This document shows, in pieces, positions 22,788-31,223 of a stretch of DNA of 32,940 nt (its first letter is position 1; each line of letters starts with the position of its first letter). Under the pieces are notes generated by a model. That model was given only the letters and a program-made list of their open reading frames with translations, was not told the DNA's origin and did no database searches. The position numbers were made by a program, and so were the translations under genes. Source of the stretch: Eubacteriaceae bacterium (GTDB lineage: Bacteria; Bacillota; Clostridia; Eubacteriales; Eubacteriaceae); assembly GCA_030156895.1 (NCBI GenBank), contig JASGLP010000032.1, forward strand, positions 1 through 32,940, in the 5' to 3' direction.

Positions 22788-25700
22788 CCATCACCAGTTT
22801 GCGGACTTTGCCATTCCAATGATAGCGTAGCACGGTCACAAAATCGGCATTATCCGGCCGGATTAGCTCACTAATGGCTAAGGCATCAACCGTATCATAG
22901 TCGCCCCAAAGAATCTGTGAATTGAGAATATAGCTTAAATCCAATTCATTGAGCAGTCTGAACATATCACGGATATTCTGTTCGTCGACGCCGGCGAAAG
23001 CTTCATCTAAAGAAAGCAGACGGGCGGTGTCTTTATTAGCGCCTTCATAGCGGGCATTGACCGCGGAGAAGAGGGGTACATACATGGCCATGGCCTTTTC
23101 GCCACCACTGAATTTAAAGAAAGCGTTATTGGTCAGCTCCTTACTCTGCTGGCCGGTTTTCTTAAAGAAGAGCTTAAATTCAAACCACTTCCGGTAATCC
23201 AGAATATCACGCATAATGGCATGAAAGGTCTGATCGATCCCCTTATCTTCGAGCAGTCTTCGAGCCAGCGAAATTTTCGACCGAAAATGCTCGGATAAAA
23301 TGTTCATATCTTCTTCCCGCAAGAGATTGCCGTCCATTTTCAGGAGATTCACCAACTCTTTGGTATCCAGCTGTTCCTCGGTCTCGGCCTTACGGCTGGC
23401 CCATCTGAGGCTAAAACTCAAGCCCATGGAGGTGTCCATTTTTTCCATCAGACGATTCATATTTGCCACCCATTTTTCGCTATGAAAAATTCGGGCACTG
23501 ATTTTTTTAGAAATATTTTTCAGTAAAATTTCTTCAAACAGCTCACGATCGCTATCTCTTAAAAGCTGCTCCGTTTCTGTGAGACTTTCCTTAAGATAAT
23601 CGGACAGGACTAAAAAATTAACGACTTTACCGGATAGCTTGGCTGTAATATTGAGTCTTTGTCTGAGACTGCCAATTTCCGGATTGGCAGAATCATCCTC
23701 AAAAATATAGTGACTGGTTACAGAAAAATCCCGCAGATACTGGCTCTGCTCCATAAAAATTTCTTTCAGCCGCATGGTTATTTTTTCTTTATTCTGACTT
23801 TCCGCCGGTGGATACTCTTGCAAAATCGCGGCGGCCTGATCAGCCAGGGATTGGTCAGGATTATTTTCCAGATAGCCAAGAGCCAGTTCTTCTTGCAGAG
23901 CCATTGTCACTAAATCAAAGGTCTTGTGGGTGTGGCTGATTCTGTTTTCCAGATCATCTTTATCCTGTCTGATTCGTTGACAATTTATTTTTAGCCGTTC
24001 CACCCCTTTGATCGCTTCCTCTTTCTGTTGGGGGATTTCTTTGATGGCTTTTAAACACTTTTCAATCTCAGCCTGAATCATTTGATAGTCACTTAAGGCC
24101 AGTTGATCCTGCAAGTTTTTTAGGGTCATCTCCAGGGTGGTCAGGTTTTTGTTGAACTGATTCAACTCATAAATCAAGTCATCTATTTCTGCCAGAACTT
24201 CCTGGTAGCGGTTTTTTAATGATTTAATCGTGTCATTCAGATTAACCAGCTTTATATTTTTTTTCTCAAGCTGGTGGAGTTGACGAAAATAAGTATTTGC
24301 CGCTTCCTGAGCCTGCTCATAAGTTTCAATATCCAAAGTCAGTTCAAAGCGTCTGGTCACCTGAAATAATTCTTCATTTAAATCCTTTAAAATTTTAAAC
24401 CGTTTCTCTTCCTCTTTGTTTTTCTGGGCAAGTTGCTGGCTACTGCTTGTAACATCAAAGATAGCTTTTTTAACATCATCTGCGGCAGTAATTAAATCCT
24501 CAGCATTAAAAAGTTTTAAGAACTCTCTTTTTAAGGTGGCGCGTCGCTCCTGGAGTCTGGTTTTTTGGGTTCCTAAATCATCCAAGTCCGCTAATAACTG
24601 AGCCAGCTGACCCTTAAGCTCAGCCCGTCTTTCTTCCCAGTATTTTTTTCTGGCCGAAAAGCCAATGTAGCGGGGTTCATTTTCGCCCGCGGCCTGACCA
24701 TGCAAAATTCCCAGACGGTAATTCCCCGCTTCATCCATTCGGGTGTGATGACTTTCATCAATCAGAATAGAGTTTAAGATATTCTGCACTTCCTGTTTAT
24801 CAGAAACCGCGTCATCAACCTGCAGATACTGATTGATAGTATGAACCATCAGTTTGGGTTCGGCAAAAAGGTATTTATCACCGTGCAGGTTCTCTTCATT
24901 TAAAACGCGATCACGGTATGCTTCCGGCATAATCAGAGCATCCAGAATCCCCATATCAGTCAGAGCTTCTTCGATTAGACCCTGGGTTTTTTTATCACTT
25001 TCAGCGGTGAAATCCAGGGCTTTATAAAGGGGCAGACAGGGAATTCCCAGCTCCGCTAATTTTTGCCGGGATTTTATAATGGCTTCATCTCGTTTGGGTT
25101 CAGCTTCTTTCATGCTGTTCCATTCATCAATTTCCGCCTCTTTGTCCAGACGTTTTTGATCGATTTCCGCCTGTTTTCCACTGTTTACAAGCAAGGCTTC
25201 ACGCAAAACTTCATCGCAAAGATGATATTCTTCCTCTAAAATACCATTTATTTCCAGGGGACTGCAATCCGGTCCAAATTGTCTCACCGCCCGGGAAACT
25301 TCGGTTAAAGCCGTCTCGCTAAGCTTAAGCTCCTGATTGTTGAGTTGACTAAAATAAATTTTTTCCAGCGCTTCTTCCTGGGTTTCCATTAACTGCCGAT
25401 TGGCCTGATCCAGGAATCTTTCCATTTCTTCCTGCTGCTTTTTCAGCTCATCAAGCTCAGCCAATAAGCTCTGATATACCGCATTTTCCATTTTCTGCCG
25501 GGTCAGCAACAAAACTGCCTGACCCAGACTTTTGATCATTTGCTCAAGCACCCCGTTGATATAGTGAAAATCATATGTCTGGGTCAGGTCTTTTTTGATT
25601 TCGTCAAGCATAAATCCATGCTCGTCAAAGTCAAACACCTGCGCCGATTCAGCCATTTCTTCCAGCTGGGCAAGCAGGTCTTTTTCAAGCAGATCAAGTT

Positions 25701-26844
25701 GACTTTCTTCCTCTTCCACCTGATTTAAAAGATCACGTTCAAGCTGCCGTTTATTTTCATGCTGACGGTCTTTCATTTCCTTTTGTGTCCTAACACGAGC
25801 GATCTCATCTTCAGCACTTAATATCTTTTCTCGAATCCCGACGGAATCGTGTTTTTCAAGTTCTTTCTTCTTGTCTTCCTGAACTGTCAGTTGAATCGAT
25901 AAGTCCGTGATTGTTTCTTGCAGCTCCTGTAATTCCTTTTGAGCGGTGTCCAAATTTTTACTTAGCTGTGCTTGCTCAAGCTTAGCTTGTTGATAATCCT
26001 GTCGCGTCTTGAGATAAGCCTGGGACTTATTGGCCGCAAGATACTGGTTGTAGCGATCAAAAGCGTTGCGAATCCGATCAGCCGCGCTTTTACTGACCTT
26101 AAGGACTTCCAGCCGGCTTTTGATGTTATCCATATTTTCAATGGCCTCTGACATGGGTCTGAGATCATCTTCCGATAAGGGCTGGAGGGAATTCTCCATG
26201 ATCTCATAAATAACGGTGGGTTTGAATTCTTTGGATAGCTTGGGGCTGCGCAGCTGCACCAGCAACTTAACCAGCTCGTCATATTCATCCAGATCATCAA
26301 AACCAAAAATCAGATCGTTGACCATTTTCATATAGTTCTTCTGACCTTCAACAACCTGTCCCCCATCAGCCAGACGATTTTGCAGTTCCCGCATGGTCAG
26401 GGGGATTTTTTCGCCCACCTGTTTATACAAGAAAAAATCTTTACCGATCTGGCGGCCATCATTGATCGAAAAGCCCCAGGAGGTCATGGGTTTTCCCCTT
26501 TTGGCCCGGAAGCCCATCCCAATGGTGATCAGATTATTGGAAACTTTCTTTTTAAATTCCATAAACAGATAGCCGATGGACTCTTCCTTGCCATTATCAT
26601 CGTCGCCCAAAATATAGTTTTCGATTTTTCGGGCTTTGGAACCGAAAGGATCCAGCCGCTCAGGGCTTTTATTGCCATCCAGCAAAAGGGGAATAAAACT
26701 TTGCATGGTAACCGATTTACCCGATCCGTTTGAGCCCCGCAAAAGCAGACGGCCATTTGAAAACTCAAAAATTTCTTCATCATAATACCAGAAATTAACC
26801 AGTCCAGCGCGGTTGATCACCCAGCGATTATCCTGTTTTTCCAC
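22774..26844 (-). CDS. jetC: Wadjet subunit JetC (SMC-like ATPase, TIGR02680-type)
   Basis: SMC-family motor of 1356 aa. It starts WVINRAGLVNFWYYDEEIFE, then Walker A GSNGSGKS (about 37-44) and LDPFGSKARK, all typical of TIGR02680. Two long Gln/Glu/Lys-rich coiled-coil arms flank a central hinge-like region around 600-750. The C-terminal head has signature FSGGEK (about 1245-1250) and Walker B LLSLDEAF (about 1276-1283). By analogy it forms a dimer that extrudes DNA loops and tests circle size. The GTG at 26844 is preferred, with GAGGAGG 9 bases upstream; an earlier GTG at 26871 has no site. It overlaps jetB by 17 bp and jetD by 14 bp. Confidence 0.9.
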   Translation of the reverse strand: MEKQDNRWVINRAGLVNFWYYDEEIFEFSNGRLLLRGSNGSGKSVTMQSFIPLLLDGNKSPERLDPFGSKARKIENYILGDDDNGKEESIGYLFMEFKKKVSNNLITIGMGFRAKRGKPMTSWGFSINDGRQIGKDFFLYKQVGEKIPLTMRELQNRLADGGQVVEGQKNYMKMVNDLIFGFDDLDEYDELVKLLVQLRSPKLSKEFKPTVIYEIMENSLQPLSEDDLRPMSEAIENMDNIKSRLEVLKVSKSAADRIRNAFDRYNQYLAANKSQAYLKTRQDYQQAKLEQAQLSKNLDTAQKELQELQETITDLSIQLTVQEDKKKELEKHDSVGIREKILSAEDEIARVRTQKEMKDRQHENKRQLERDLLNQVEEEESQLDLLEKDLLAQLEEMAESAQVFDFDEHGFMLDEIKKDLTQTYDFHYINGVLEQMIKSLGQAVLLLTRQKMENAVYQSLLAELDELKKQQEEMERFLDQANRQLMETQEEALEKIYFSQLNNQELKLSETALTEVSRAVRQFGPDCSPLEINGILEEEYHLCDEVLREALLVNSGKQAEIDQKRLDKEAEIDEWNSMKEAEPKRDEAIIKSRQKLAELGIPCLPLYKALDFTAESDKKTQGLIEEALTDMGILDALIMPEAYRDRVLNEENLHGDKYLFAEPKLMVHTINQYLQVDDAVSDKQEVQNILNSILIDESHHTRMDEAGNYRLGILHGQAAGENEPRYIGFSARKKYWEERRAELKGQLAQLLADLDDLGTQKTRLQERRATLKREFLKLFNAEDLITAADDVKKAIFDVTSSSQQLAQKNKEEEKRFKILKDLNEELFQVTRRFELTLDIETYEQAQEAANTYFRQLHQLEKKNIKLVNLNDTIKSLKNRYQEVLAEIDDLIYELNQFNKNLTTLEMTLKNLQDQLALSDYQMIQAEIEKCLKAIKEIPQQKEEAIKGVERLKINCQRIRQDKDDLENRISHTHKTFDLVTMALQEELALGYLENNPDQSLADQAAAILQEYPPAESQNKEKITMRLKEIFMEQSQYLRDFSVTSHYIFEDDSANPEIGSLRQRLNITAKLSGKVVNFLVLSDYLKESLTETEQLLRDSDRELFEEILLKNISKKISARIFHSEKWVANMNRLMEKMDTSMGLSFSLRWASRKAETEEQLDTKELVNLLKMDGNLLREEDMNILSEHFRSKISLARRLLEDKGIDQTFHAIMRDILDYRKWFEFKLFFKKTGQQSKELTNNAFFKFSGGEKAMAMYVPLFSAVNARYEGANKDTARLLSLDEAFAGVDEQNIRDMFRLLNELDLSYILNSQILWGDYDTVDALAISELIRPDNADFVTVLRYHWNGKVRKLVMDDAS

Positions 26845-27973
26845 TTTTCTTAACCTCCTCGGGATAGTCACCCGTCAGTTTCCCCGCAATGGGCAAAATT
26901 TCAATTTCCCGGCCATCCAGATAAGCGGCCAGCATTTTAAAGTCTTCCATATATGCAATCAGTCTTTGTGACAGCAGGGATGCCGTCATTTCCCGATACT
27001 CCTTGCTCCAGCGTTGGCCTTCTTCCTCTTTTAATTCTTTGACCAATAAATCAAAGGCGGGTCTTGACAGCCTGATCCCCCCTTTATCGGTGAGCTCAAG
27101 CTTTTTACTTAATAAACGGTCTCTGATTTTTTTACAAAAGAGCAAAACAATATCAGAAATCACTTTACTATTGGGAAAAAGGTCTTTCAGATTTTTTTCC
27201 TGGGGAATCAGTAAGAGGGCCCCATTTTTATGAACCTGCAAGGGGTAGGATAAATAGCTGGCAAAATCATCCTCAATCATGCCCCGCTGTTTTTTGATAT
27301 AGTCATAATCGGCATCATCTGCTCCCGAGCTGTAAACAACTGGCTCCATCAGCAGTTTTCGATAAACACGGTGACGTCTGATCACACCACGATCCGCATT
27401 CAGGTCTCCCCATTCCATCTGCGAAAGTTCTTCATGGCTGCTAAAAGCCATTATATCCGTCGTGAACTGGCGGGCAAAATAGCGGGAGATGCCAGTGCTC
27501 TCATAAAGAACTTCCGTGCCCAAATCCTGGGCAAATTTTTGGTCATCCCCGTCATTAACCTTGATCATCCCCATTTCCTGGACAAAACGCAGGACTTTTA
27601 CAAAAGACTTGCGTTGACTAAAAAGGGTCCAGTCAATTTTTTCATGGCCAACCGGATGGCTTACAATAAACTCGGTCACTTGTGACAAGACAAACTGCTC
27701 GTCCCGAGACCGGTCTTCCAGAAACATTAAAAGCTGGCATAAAAGAATATACTCGAGTTTTTGCGTAAATTCCTGAATGCCCATAAAGGCCTGGGGGGCA
27801 CCGGGAATTTTTTCCAGCTTGATCAAATGCTGATTCATCACCAGGCCATAGCCCAGTTTTTCACTTAAAAATGATCGATACTCTGGAATAGAATCCTTGA
27901 TCTGGTAAAACAAGGCCTTGTTGTCGTTTTTAATGATCCAGTACTGATCCAGTAGCACTTCTAGTCCCTTCAT
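26828..27973 (-). CDS. jetB: Wadjet subunit JetB (TIGR02678/DUF2398-type)
   Basis: Protein of 381 aa, the kite-like (MukE-equivalent) partner of the SMC motor. Family features seen by eye: EKLGYGLVMNQHLIKLEK near the start, YILLCQLLMFLEDRSRDEQF, VLRFVQEMGMIKVNDGD, and EPVVYSSGADDADYDYIKKQ with QRGMIEDDFASYLSYPL. These match TIGR02678 (DUF2398) rather than DUF4194 of the best-studied Wadjet type. Its ATG overlaps the jetA stop as ATGA, so synthesis is coupled. Confidence 0.82.
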   Translation of the reverse strand: MKGLEVLLDQYWIIKNDNKALFYQIKDSIPEYRSFLSEKLGYGLVMNQHLIKLEKIPGAPQAFMGIQEFTQKLEYILLCQLLMFLEDRSRDEQFVLSQVTEFIVSHPVGHEKIDWTLFSQRKSFVKVLRFVQEMGMIKVNDGDDQKFAQDLGTEVLYESTGISRYFARQFTTDIMAFSSHEELSQMEWGDLNADRGVIRRHRVYRKLLMEPVVYSSGADDADYDYIKKQRGMIEDDFASYLSYPLQVHKNGALLLIPQEKNLKDLFPNSKVISDIVLLFCKKIRDRLLSKKLELTDKGGIRLSRPAFDLLVKELKEEEGQRWSKEYREMTASLLSQRLIAYMEDFKMLAAYLDGREIEILPIAGKLTGDYPEEVKKSGKTG

Positions 27974-29475
27974 ACTTGATCCCCTTCCTGATCCAGAAAT
28001 TCTATCACATAGGCAGGCATGGTCAGGCTGCCATCGTGGCAGTTCAGGATACAGGTTTGGTCGGCCGGATTTGGCATCAGAACCTGGTAGTATCTTCCAT
28101 CCTCTGTCTTCCCCTGCCTGGAGCTTGATCCCAAACCTTTACTGAGCCAGCGCAGCAGGGTTACTCGGACATGGCTTTCAATGACCGGCAAGTTTTTAAA
28201 GTCGATTTTATTATCGGCCACGTAAGATTGAATGGTTTCTTCTTCCATTTGCCTGGTCGCTCTGATTTTTGCCATCATTTCAGCTTTTTTCTGGGCATTA
28301 CTGCGAATGGGTGATCGGCTGGCCTTCTCCTGATAGCCCCGGATTCTTGGTTTGAGCAAAAAAGTCCCCGGCACTTCCGAAAAGATATGGCTGGAGATTG
28401 ACTCTGTTTCTCTGATCTGATCCGATTTAAAATGCTTCATCTGAAAAAGACCAAAAACCTGAGCCGACAACTCATGGGCTTTTTTAATATCCGGGCAAGA
28501 ATCAAAAAGTTGTGCCAGCTTCAGATATTCTTCCCGGCGATTGATGGTGGCATTTTTGCTTTCGGAGATCTGCGCCGCATAGCGGGTGATCTTACGGATG
28601 ATGTTGTTGGTAATATCCATTAATTTCAAGGCTTCGCTCTGTTCACCATTTTCGCCCAGAAACCAAACATTGAGGCTTTCCCATCGGCCCAAAATGTTTT
28701 CACGCATATCCTTTTCGTCAACTTCCAGATCGATTCGCGGGATTGATAATTCATAATCCACCACTTTGTTAAAAACCTGATCCACCAAATCTGGCGAAAA
28801 ATTGCCTAAGAGATGCTCTATGGCATGGGCATGCAATTGAAGACCTTTAACGAAATCTCGCAGATACTCGATAAAGCGATCCTTAAAGACCATAAACTCT
28901 TTGGTCTGCATCATTTCTTCGGCTTTGATCGAAAAGAGGTCTCGGACGTAATCCTGGTAATTCTGATTCAGCCGTTTAAAATCACTGCTCAAGGCAGACC
29001 ACCAGCTGCCTGCCTCTTTAGCCTCTTTAGTGGCCATCTGGGGCAGTTTTTTGAGTTCGTCTCGCAGGCGCTCAAGCAGGGTGGGCTCCAGAGAGGCACT
29101 TTCAACCAGCAAATTCTCCAAACGCAGGGTTAATCGCTCAATCTCCACACTGTACTCTGTCAGCTGATAGCGATATTGTTTGTTCTTAAATTCTTCGACC
29201 GTCGAAACTTTTGTCGTGTCCTGAATTGCCGATAGATTTCGCCAGGTCATTAAAACATCCAAATCCTGCTTGCACTGGTCAAGTGTATAAGTGCTAAAGA
29301 GATCATTTTCCCGCAGGGCTTCGTAGACGTCTTCTTTGTAAAGCCAGTATTTCATTTTTTCATACTGATGGTAAAAAAAGCGCAGAATGCTTCGGTAACG
29401 CCAGCTGTTGTCAGTTGTCAGGTAGCGCATTTCATCGATCTGTTTGGTCACTTTTGGGTTTACTTCAAATATCAT
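27970..29475 (-). CDS. jetA: Wadjet subunit JetA (TIGR02677/DUF2397-type kleisin)
   Basis: Protein of 501 aa, first gene of the operon. The N-terminus EMRYLTTDNSWRYRSILRFFY, then KEDVYEALRENDLFSTYTLDQC, DLDVLMTWRNLSAIQD and YRYQLTEYSVEIERL, matches the winged-helix start of TIGR02677 (DUF2397). The middle is helical and charged, and the C-terminus again looks globular. In Wadjet complexes JetA is the MukF-like kleisin that bridges the SMC heads and recruits JetB. ATG at 29475 with AAGGAAAA upstream at slightly long spacing. A terminator and a fragment of the 131-bp repeat separate it from the HlyC-type gene; I find no clear promoter in the gap. Confidence 0.82.
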   Translation of the reverse strand: MIFEVNPKVTKQIDEMRYLTTDNSWRYRSILRFFYHQYEKMKYWLYKEDVYEALRENDLFSTYTLDQCKQDLDVLMTWRNLSAIQDTTKVSTVEEFKNKQYRYQLTEYSVEIERLTLRLENLLVESASLEPTLLERLRDELKKLPQMATKEAKEAGSWWSALSSDFKRLNQNYQDYVRDLFSIKAEEMMQTKEFMVFKDRFIEYLRDFVKGLQLHAHAIEHLLGNFSPDLVDQVFNKVVDYELSIPRIDLEVDEKDMRENILGRWESLNVWFLGENGEQSEALKLMDITNNIIRKITRYAAQISESKNATINRREEYLKLAQLFDSCPDIKKAHELSAQVFGLFQMKHFKSDQIRETESISSHIFSEVPGTFLLKPRIRGYQEKASRSPIRSNAQKKAEMMAKIRATRQMEEETIQSYVADNKIDFKNLPVIESHVRVTLLRWLSKGLGSSSRQGKTEDGRYYQVLMPNPADQTCILNCHDGSLTMPAYVIEFLDQEGDQV

Positions 29476-29504
29476 TTTTCTGAATTTTCCTTAACTAAAA
29501 TACT

Positions 29505-29534
29505 AAAAAAAGAAGGCTGTACAATCGTACAACC
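29505..29534 (-). terminator. Rho-independent terminator after the HlyC/CorC-type gene
   Basis: On the minus strand GGTTGTAC (29534-29527), a 4-nt loop, and GTACAGCC (29522-29515) form an 8-bp stem with one G-T pair. TTC and then seven T (29511-29505) follow. It ends the CorC/HlyC transcript and insulates the jet operon, 30 bp before jetA. Confidence 0.75.
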
Positions 29535-29554
29535 TCAAAGCACGAGCTTACTCA

Positions 29555-29580
29555 GCACCGACAATTGGATTTCGCAGTCT
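29555..29580. repeat. 26-bp fragment of the 131-bp palindromic element (left end)
   Basis: The first 26 bases match the left end of the full element with one base deleted (GCACCGA, CAATTGGATTTCGCAGTCT), then similarity stops. The deleted base makes its terminal repeat look like the right end, read inverted. It lies between the HlyC-type stop and its terminator. Likely a solo end left by deletion, or an incomplete insertion. Confidence 0.7.
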
Positions 29581-29592
29581 TAAAGTTTATTC

Positions 29593-30843
29593 TCAATCGC
29601 TTTCGACTTCCGCTTCATCTTCTCTGATAATTTTCATTTCAATAACATGGCGGTCATCGGCATCGGTCACGGTGATGGTTAAGCCTTTATACTGATAGGA
29701 TTCGCCAGTTTGAGGCACTCTTTCCATCTGTTCCACAATCCAGCCGCCGACGGTATTGACATCGAATTCGTCTTCCATGTCAAAGGCATCAAATAGTTTA
29801 TAGAGAGATGCTTTTCCCAGCACCTTATACTCAGTTTCGGATAGCTTGATCATCTCGTCAATGACCTCATCGTGCTCGTCCCAGATCTCCCCGACCAGCT
29901 CTTCAATCACGTCTTCCAGGGTGACAATTCCGGCGGTTCCGCCGTATTCATCAAAGACCACGGCGATATGACATTTTTTCTGCTGTAAGAGGGTTAAAAG
30001 TTTTGAGATTTTCATCGAGGAGGTGATCATTTCGACGGGCTTGATAATTTCCGATAAGGGCAAGCCGCCATTATCCACATAGTGAGAAAAATCTTTGTAG
30101 TTTATAAAGCCGATAATATGGTCGATATTATCCCGATAGACCGGCAGTCTTGAATAACCGGTGTCGAAAAAGAACTCGCGGATTTCTTCCGTGCGGCTGT
30201 TTTCATCAACTGCGACCACATCCACCCGGGGGGTTAAAATATCGATGACATCCAAGTCGTTGAATTCAATGGCTGAACGGATCAATTCGCCATCCTGCAG
30301 ATCAATCCCGCCTTCGCTCTCCGCTTCCTCAACAATGGTCAAGAGTTCTTCTTCGGTGATACTCAGTTCATTTTTGGTTTTAAAGAGCACCGAAATCAGT
30401 TTCTGCCACTGCATAAAAATAAAATTCAGCGGAATCAGCAGGATCATAAAGACCCGCAATAAGGGATAAGCCAGCATGGCAAATTTTTCTGGTGATTTTT
30501 TGGCGAGACTCTTGGGTGTGATTTCCCCGAAAATTAAAACCACGACCGTCATTACAATTGTGGATATGGTCACGCCTTTGCTGCCATAAATACCAACAAA
30601 TAAAACAGTAGCCATGGAAGCGGAAACAATATTGACAATATTATTCCCGATCAGGATTGTCGACAGTACCCGATCATATTCTTCCGATAAGACAAGCACT
30701 TTTTCTGCTCGTTTATTGCCATTTTTCACCAGGTTCTTGATGCGAATCCGATTGAGTGACGAAAAGGCTGTTTCTGTCGCTGAAAAAAAAGACGACAGCA
30801 GAATCAGCACAACAAGAACAGCAATCGTTATATAATCGCTCAT
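29593..30843 (-). CDS. CorC/HlyC (DUF21-CBS) membrane protein, hemolysin-like
   Basis: Protein of 416 aa of the CNNM/CorC family, linked to magnesium or cobalt export and often called hemolysin. The DUF21 membrane part has SSFFSATETAFSSLNRIR, GNNIVNIVSASMAT and FGEITPKSLAKK. Two CBS motifs follow (DILTPRVDVVAVDE to GYSRLPVY; KCHIAVVFDEYGGTAGIVTLED). A CorC_HlyC domain ends the protein (VNTVGGWIVEQMERVPQTGE). I start at the ATG at 30843, the usual family start, with AGGCAGGG upstream; an ATG at 30894 has no site. It has its own candidate promoter and terminator. Confidence 0.87.
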   Translation of the reverse strand: MSDYITIAVLVVLILLSSFFSATETAFSSLNRIRIKNLVKNGNKRAEKVLVLSEEYDRVLSTILIGNNIVNIVSASMATVLFVGIYGSKGVTISTIVMTVVVLIFGEITPKSLAKKSPEKFAMLAYPLLRVFMILLIPLNFIFMQWQKLISVLFKTKNELSITEEELLTIVEEAESEGGIDLQDGELIRSAIEFNDLDVIDILTPRVDVVAVDENSRTEEIREFFFDTGYSRLPVYRDNIDHIIGFINYKDFSHYVDNGGLPLSEIIKPVEMITSSMKISKLLTLLQQKKCHIAVVFDEYGGTAGIVTLEDVIEELVGEIWDEHDEVIDEMIKLSETEYKVLGKASLYKLFDAFDMEDEFDVNTVGGWIVEQMERVPQTGESYQYKGLTITVTDADDRHVIEMKIIREDEAEVESD

Positions 30844-30961
30844 GTTACTGCCCTGCCTCACTTGTTCTAAAAATACATGTCCTTTGATATTCATCCCAAC
30901 AATCGGCTATTAACGGGTCCTCCAAATAAGTCCTCTTTCCTGCAAAACTGCAAATTATTTA

Positions 30962-30976
30962 AAACATATTACCATA
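30962..30976. repeat. 15-bp direct repeat, left member, flanking repeat copy 2
   Basis: AAACATATTACCATA recurs exactly at 31165-31179, in the same orientation, 203 bp away. The two bracket the 131-bp element at distances of 25 and 32 bp. This member contains the putative -10 of the CorC/HlyC-type promoter. Confidence 0.7.
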
Positions 30977-30993
30977 CACTTAAGTTCTATCAA
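30966..30993 (-). promoter_or_regulatory. Candidate promoter for the CorC/HlyC-type gene
   Basis: Minus strand TTGATA (30993-30988, 5 of 6), 16-bp spacer, TAATAT (30971-30966, 4 of 6). It begins 8 bp downstream of the end of the 131-bp element and about 120 bp before the chosen start codon. Confidence 0.45.
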
Positions 30994-31001
30994 CAAACTC
31001 C

Positions 31002-31132
31002 GCACCGATCAATTGGATTTCGTAGTCTGCGCGCGGATTCGTACAATTGCCCAATTTGGATGCCCTAATTAATAGCGTATTCCAGCAACTGTTCGCCCCG
31101 AGGCAGACAAGCGAAAAGCCAATTGTCGTTGC
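31002..31132. repeat. 131-bp imperfect palindromic intergenic element, copy 2
   Basis: Aligns without gaps to copy 1 over its whole length, with about 14 differences by hand count. The terminal repeat is GCACCGA(T)CAATTGG against CCAATTGTCGTTGC, with one new mismatch. GTCTGC/GCAGAC is intact. The inner arm is CAATTGC against GCAACTG, a mismatch on the plus strand but a G-U pair if read as minus-strand RNA. Differences cluster at the apex. It lies between telA and the CorC/HlyC-type gene, both minus strand, the same orientation relative to genes as copy 1. Confidence 0.85.
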
Positions 31133-31164
31133 TCAGCTAGAAAATTAATTTTGTGCCTATTTTG

Positions 31165-31179
31165 AAACATATTACCATA
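31165..31179. repeat. 15-bp direct repeat, right member, flanking repeat copy 2
   Basis: Exact second copy of AAACATATTACCATA (see 30962-30976). It lies 32 bp outside the right end of the palindromic element. Its spacing is too wide for an ordinary target-site duplication of the 131-bp unit, but would fit a larger inserted or duplicated segment. Confidence 0.7.
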
Positions 31180-31193
31180 AATTTTATATTATT

Positions 31194-31214
31194 AAAAGAA
31201 TTCTTAATTCTTTT
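31194..31214 (-). terminator. AT-rich hairpin after telA, weak terminator candidate
   Basis: AAAAGAATT (31194-31202) and AATTCTTTT (31206-31214) form a 9-bp stem with a 3-nt loop, about ten bases after the telA stop on the minus strand. The stem has only two G-C pairs and the following tract is mixed A/T, so termination would be weak. Confidence 0.3.
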
Positions 31215-31223
31215 TAACATTTT

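Larger units (their letters stand above)
30844..31223. other. 380-bp intergenic region with repeat, promoter and direct repeats
   Basis: No gene is visible between the CorC/HlyC-type gene and telA. The gap holds the second 131-bp palindromic element, a promoter just downstream of it, a pair of 15-bp direct repeats around it, and an AT-rich hairpin next to the telA stop. Confidence 0.7.

Noticed and set aside
22774-26844. A chromosomal SMC, SbcC or MukB housekeeping gene
   Set aside because: The head sequence and the three overlapping partner genes fit the Wadjet set; no ScpA/ScpB or SbcD gene is present.
27970-29475. Assigning JetA and JetB to the DUF3375/DUF4194 Wadjet type
   Set aside because: The visible motifs (YLTTDNSWRYRSILRFFY in JetA; EKLGYGL and VVYSSGADDADYDYIKKQ in JetB) fit the DUF2397/DUF2398 families instead.
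30877-31068. Plus-strand frame of 63 codons covering part of repeat copy 2
   Set aside because: Consists mostly of the non-coding repeat and promoter region and has no family features.
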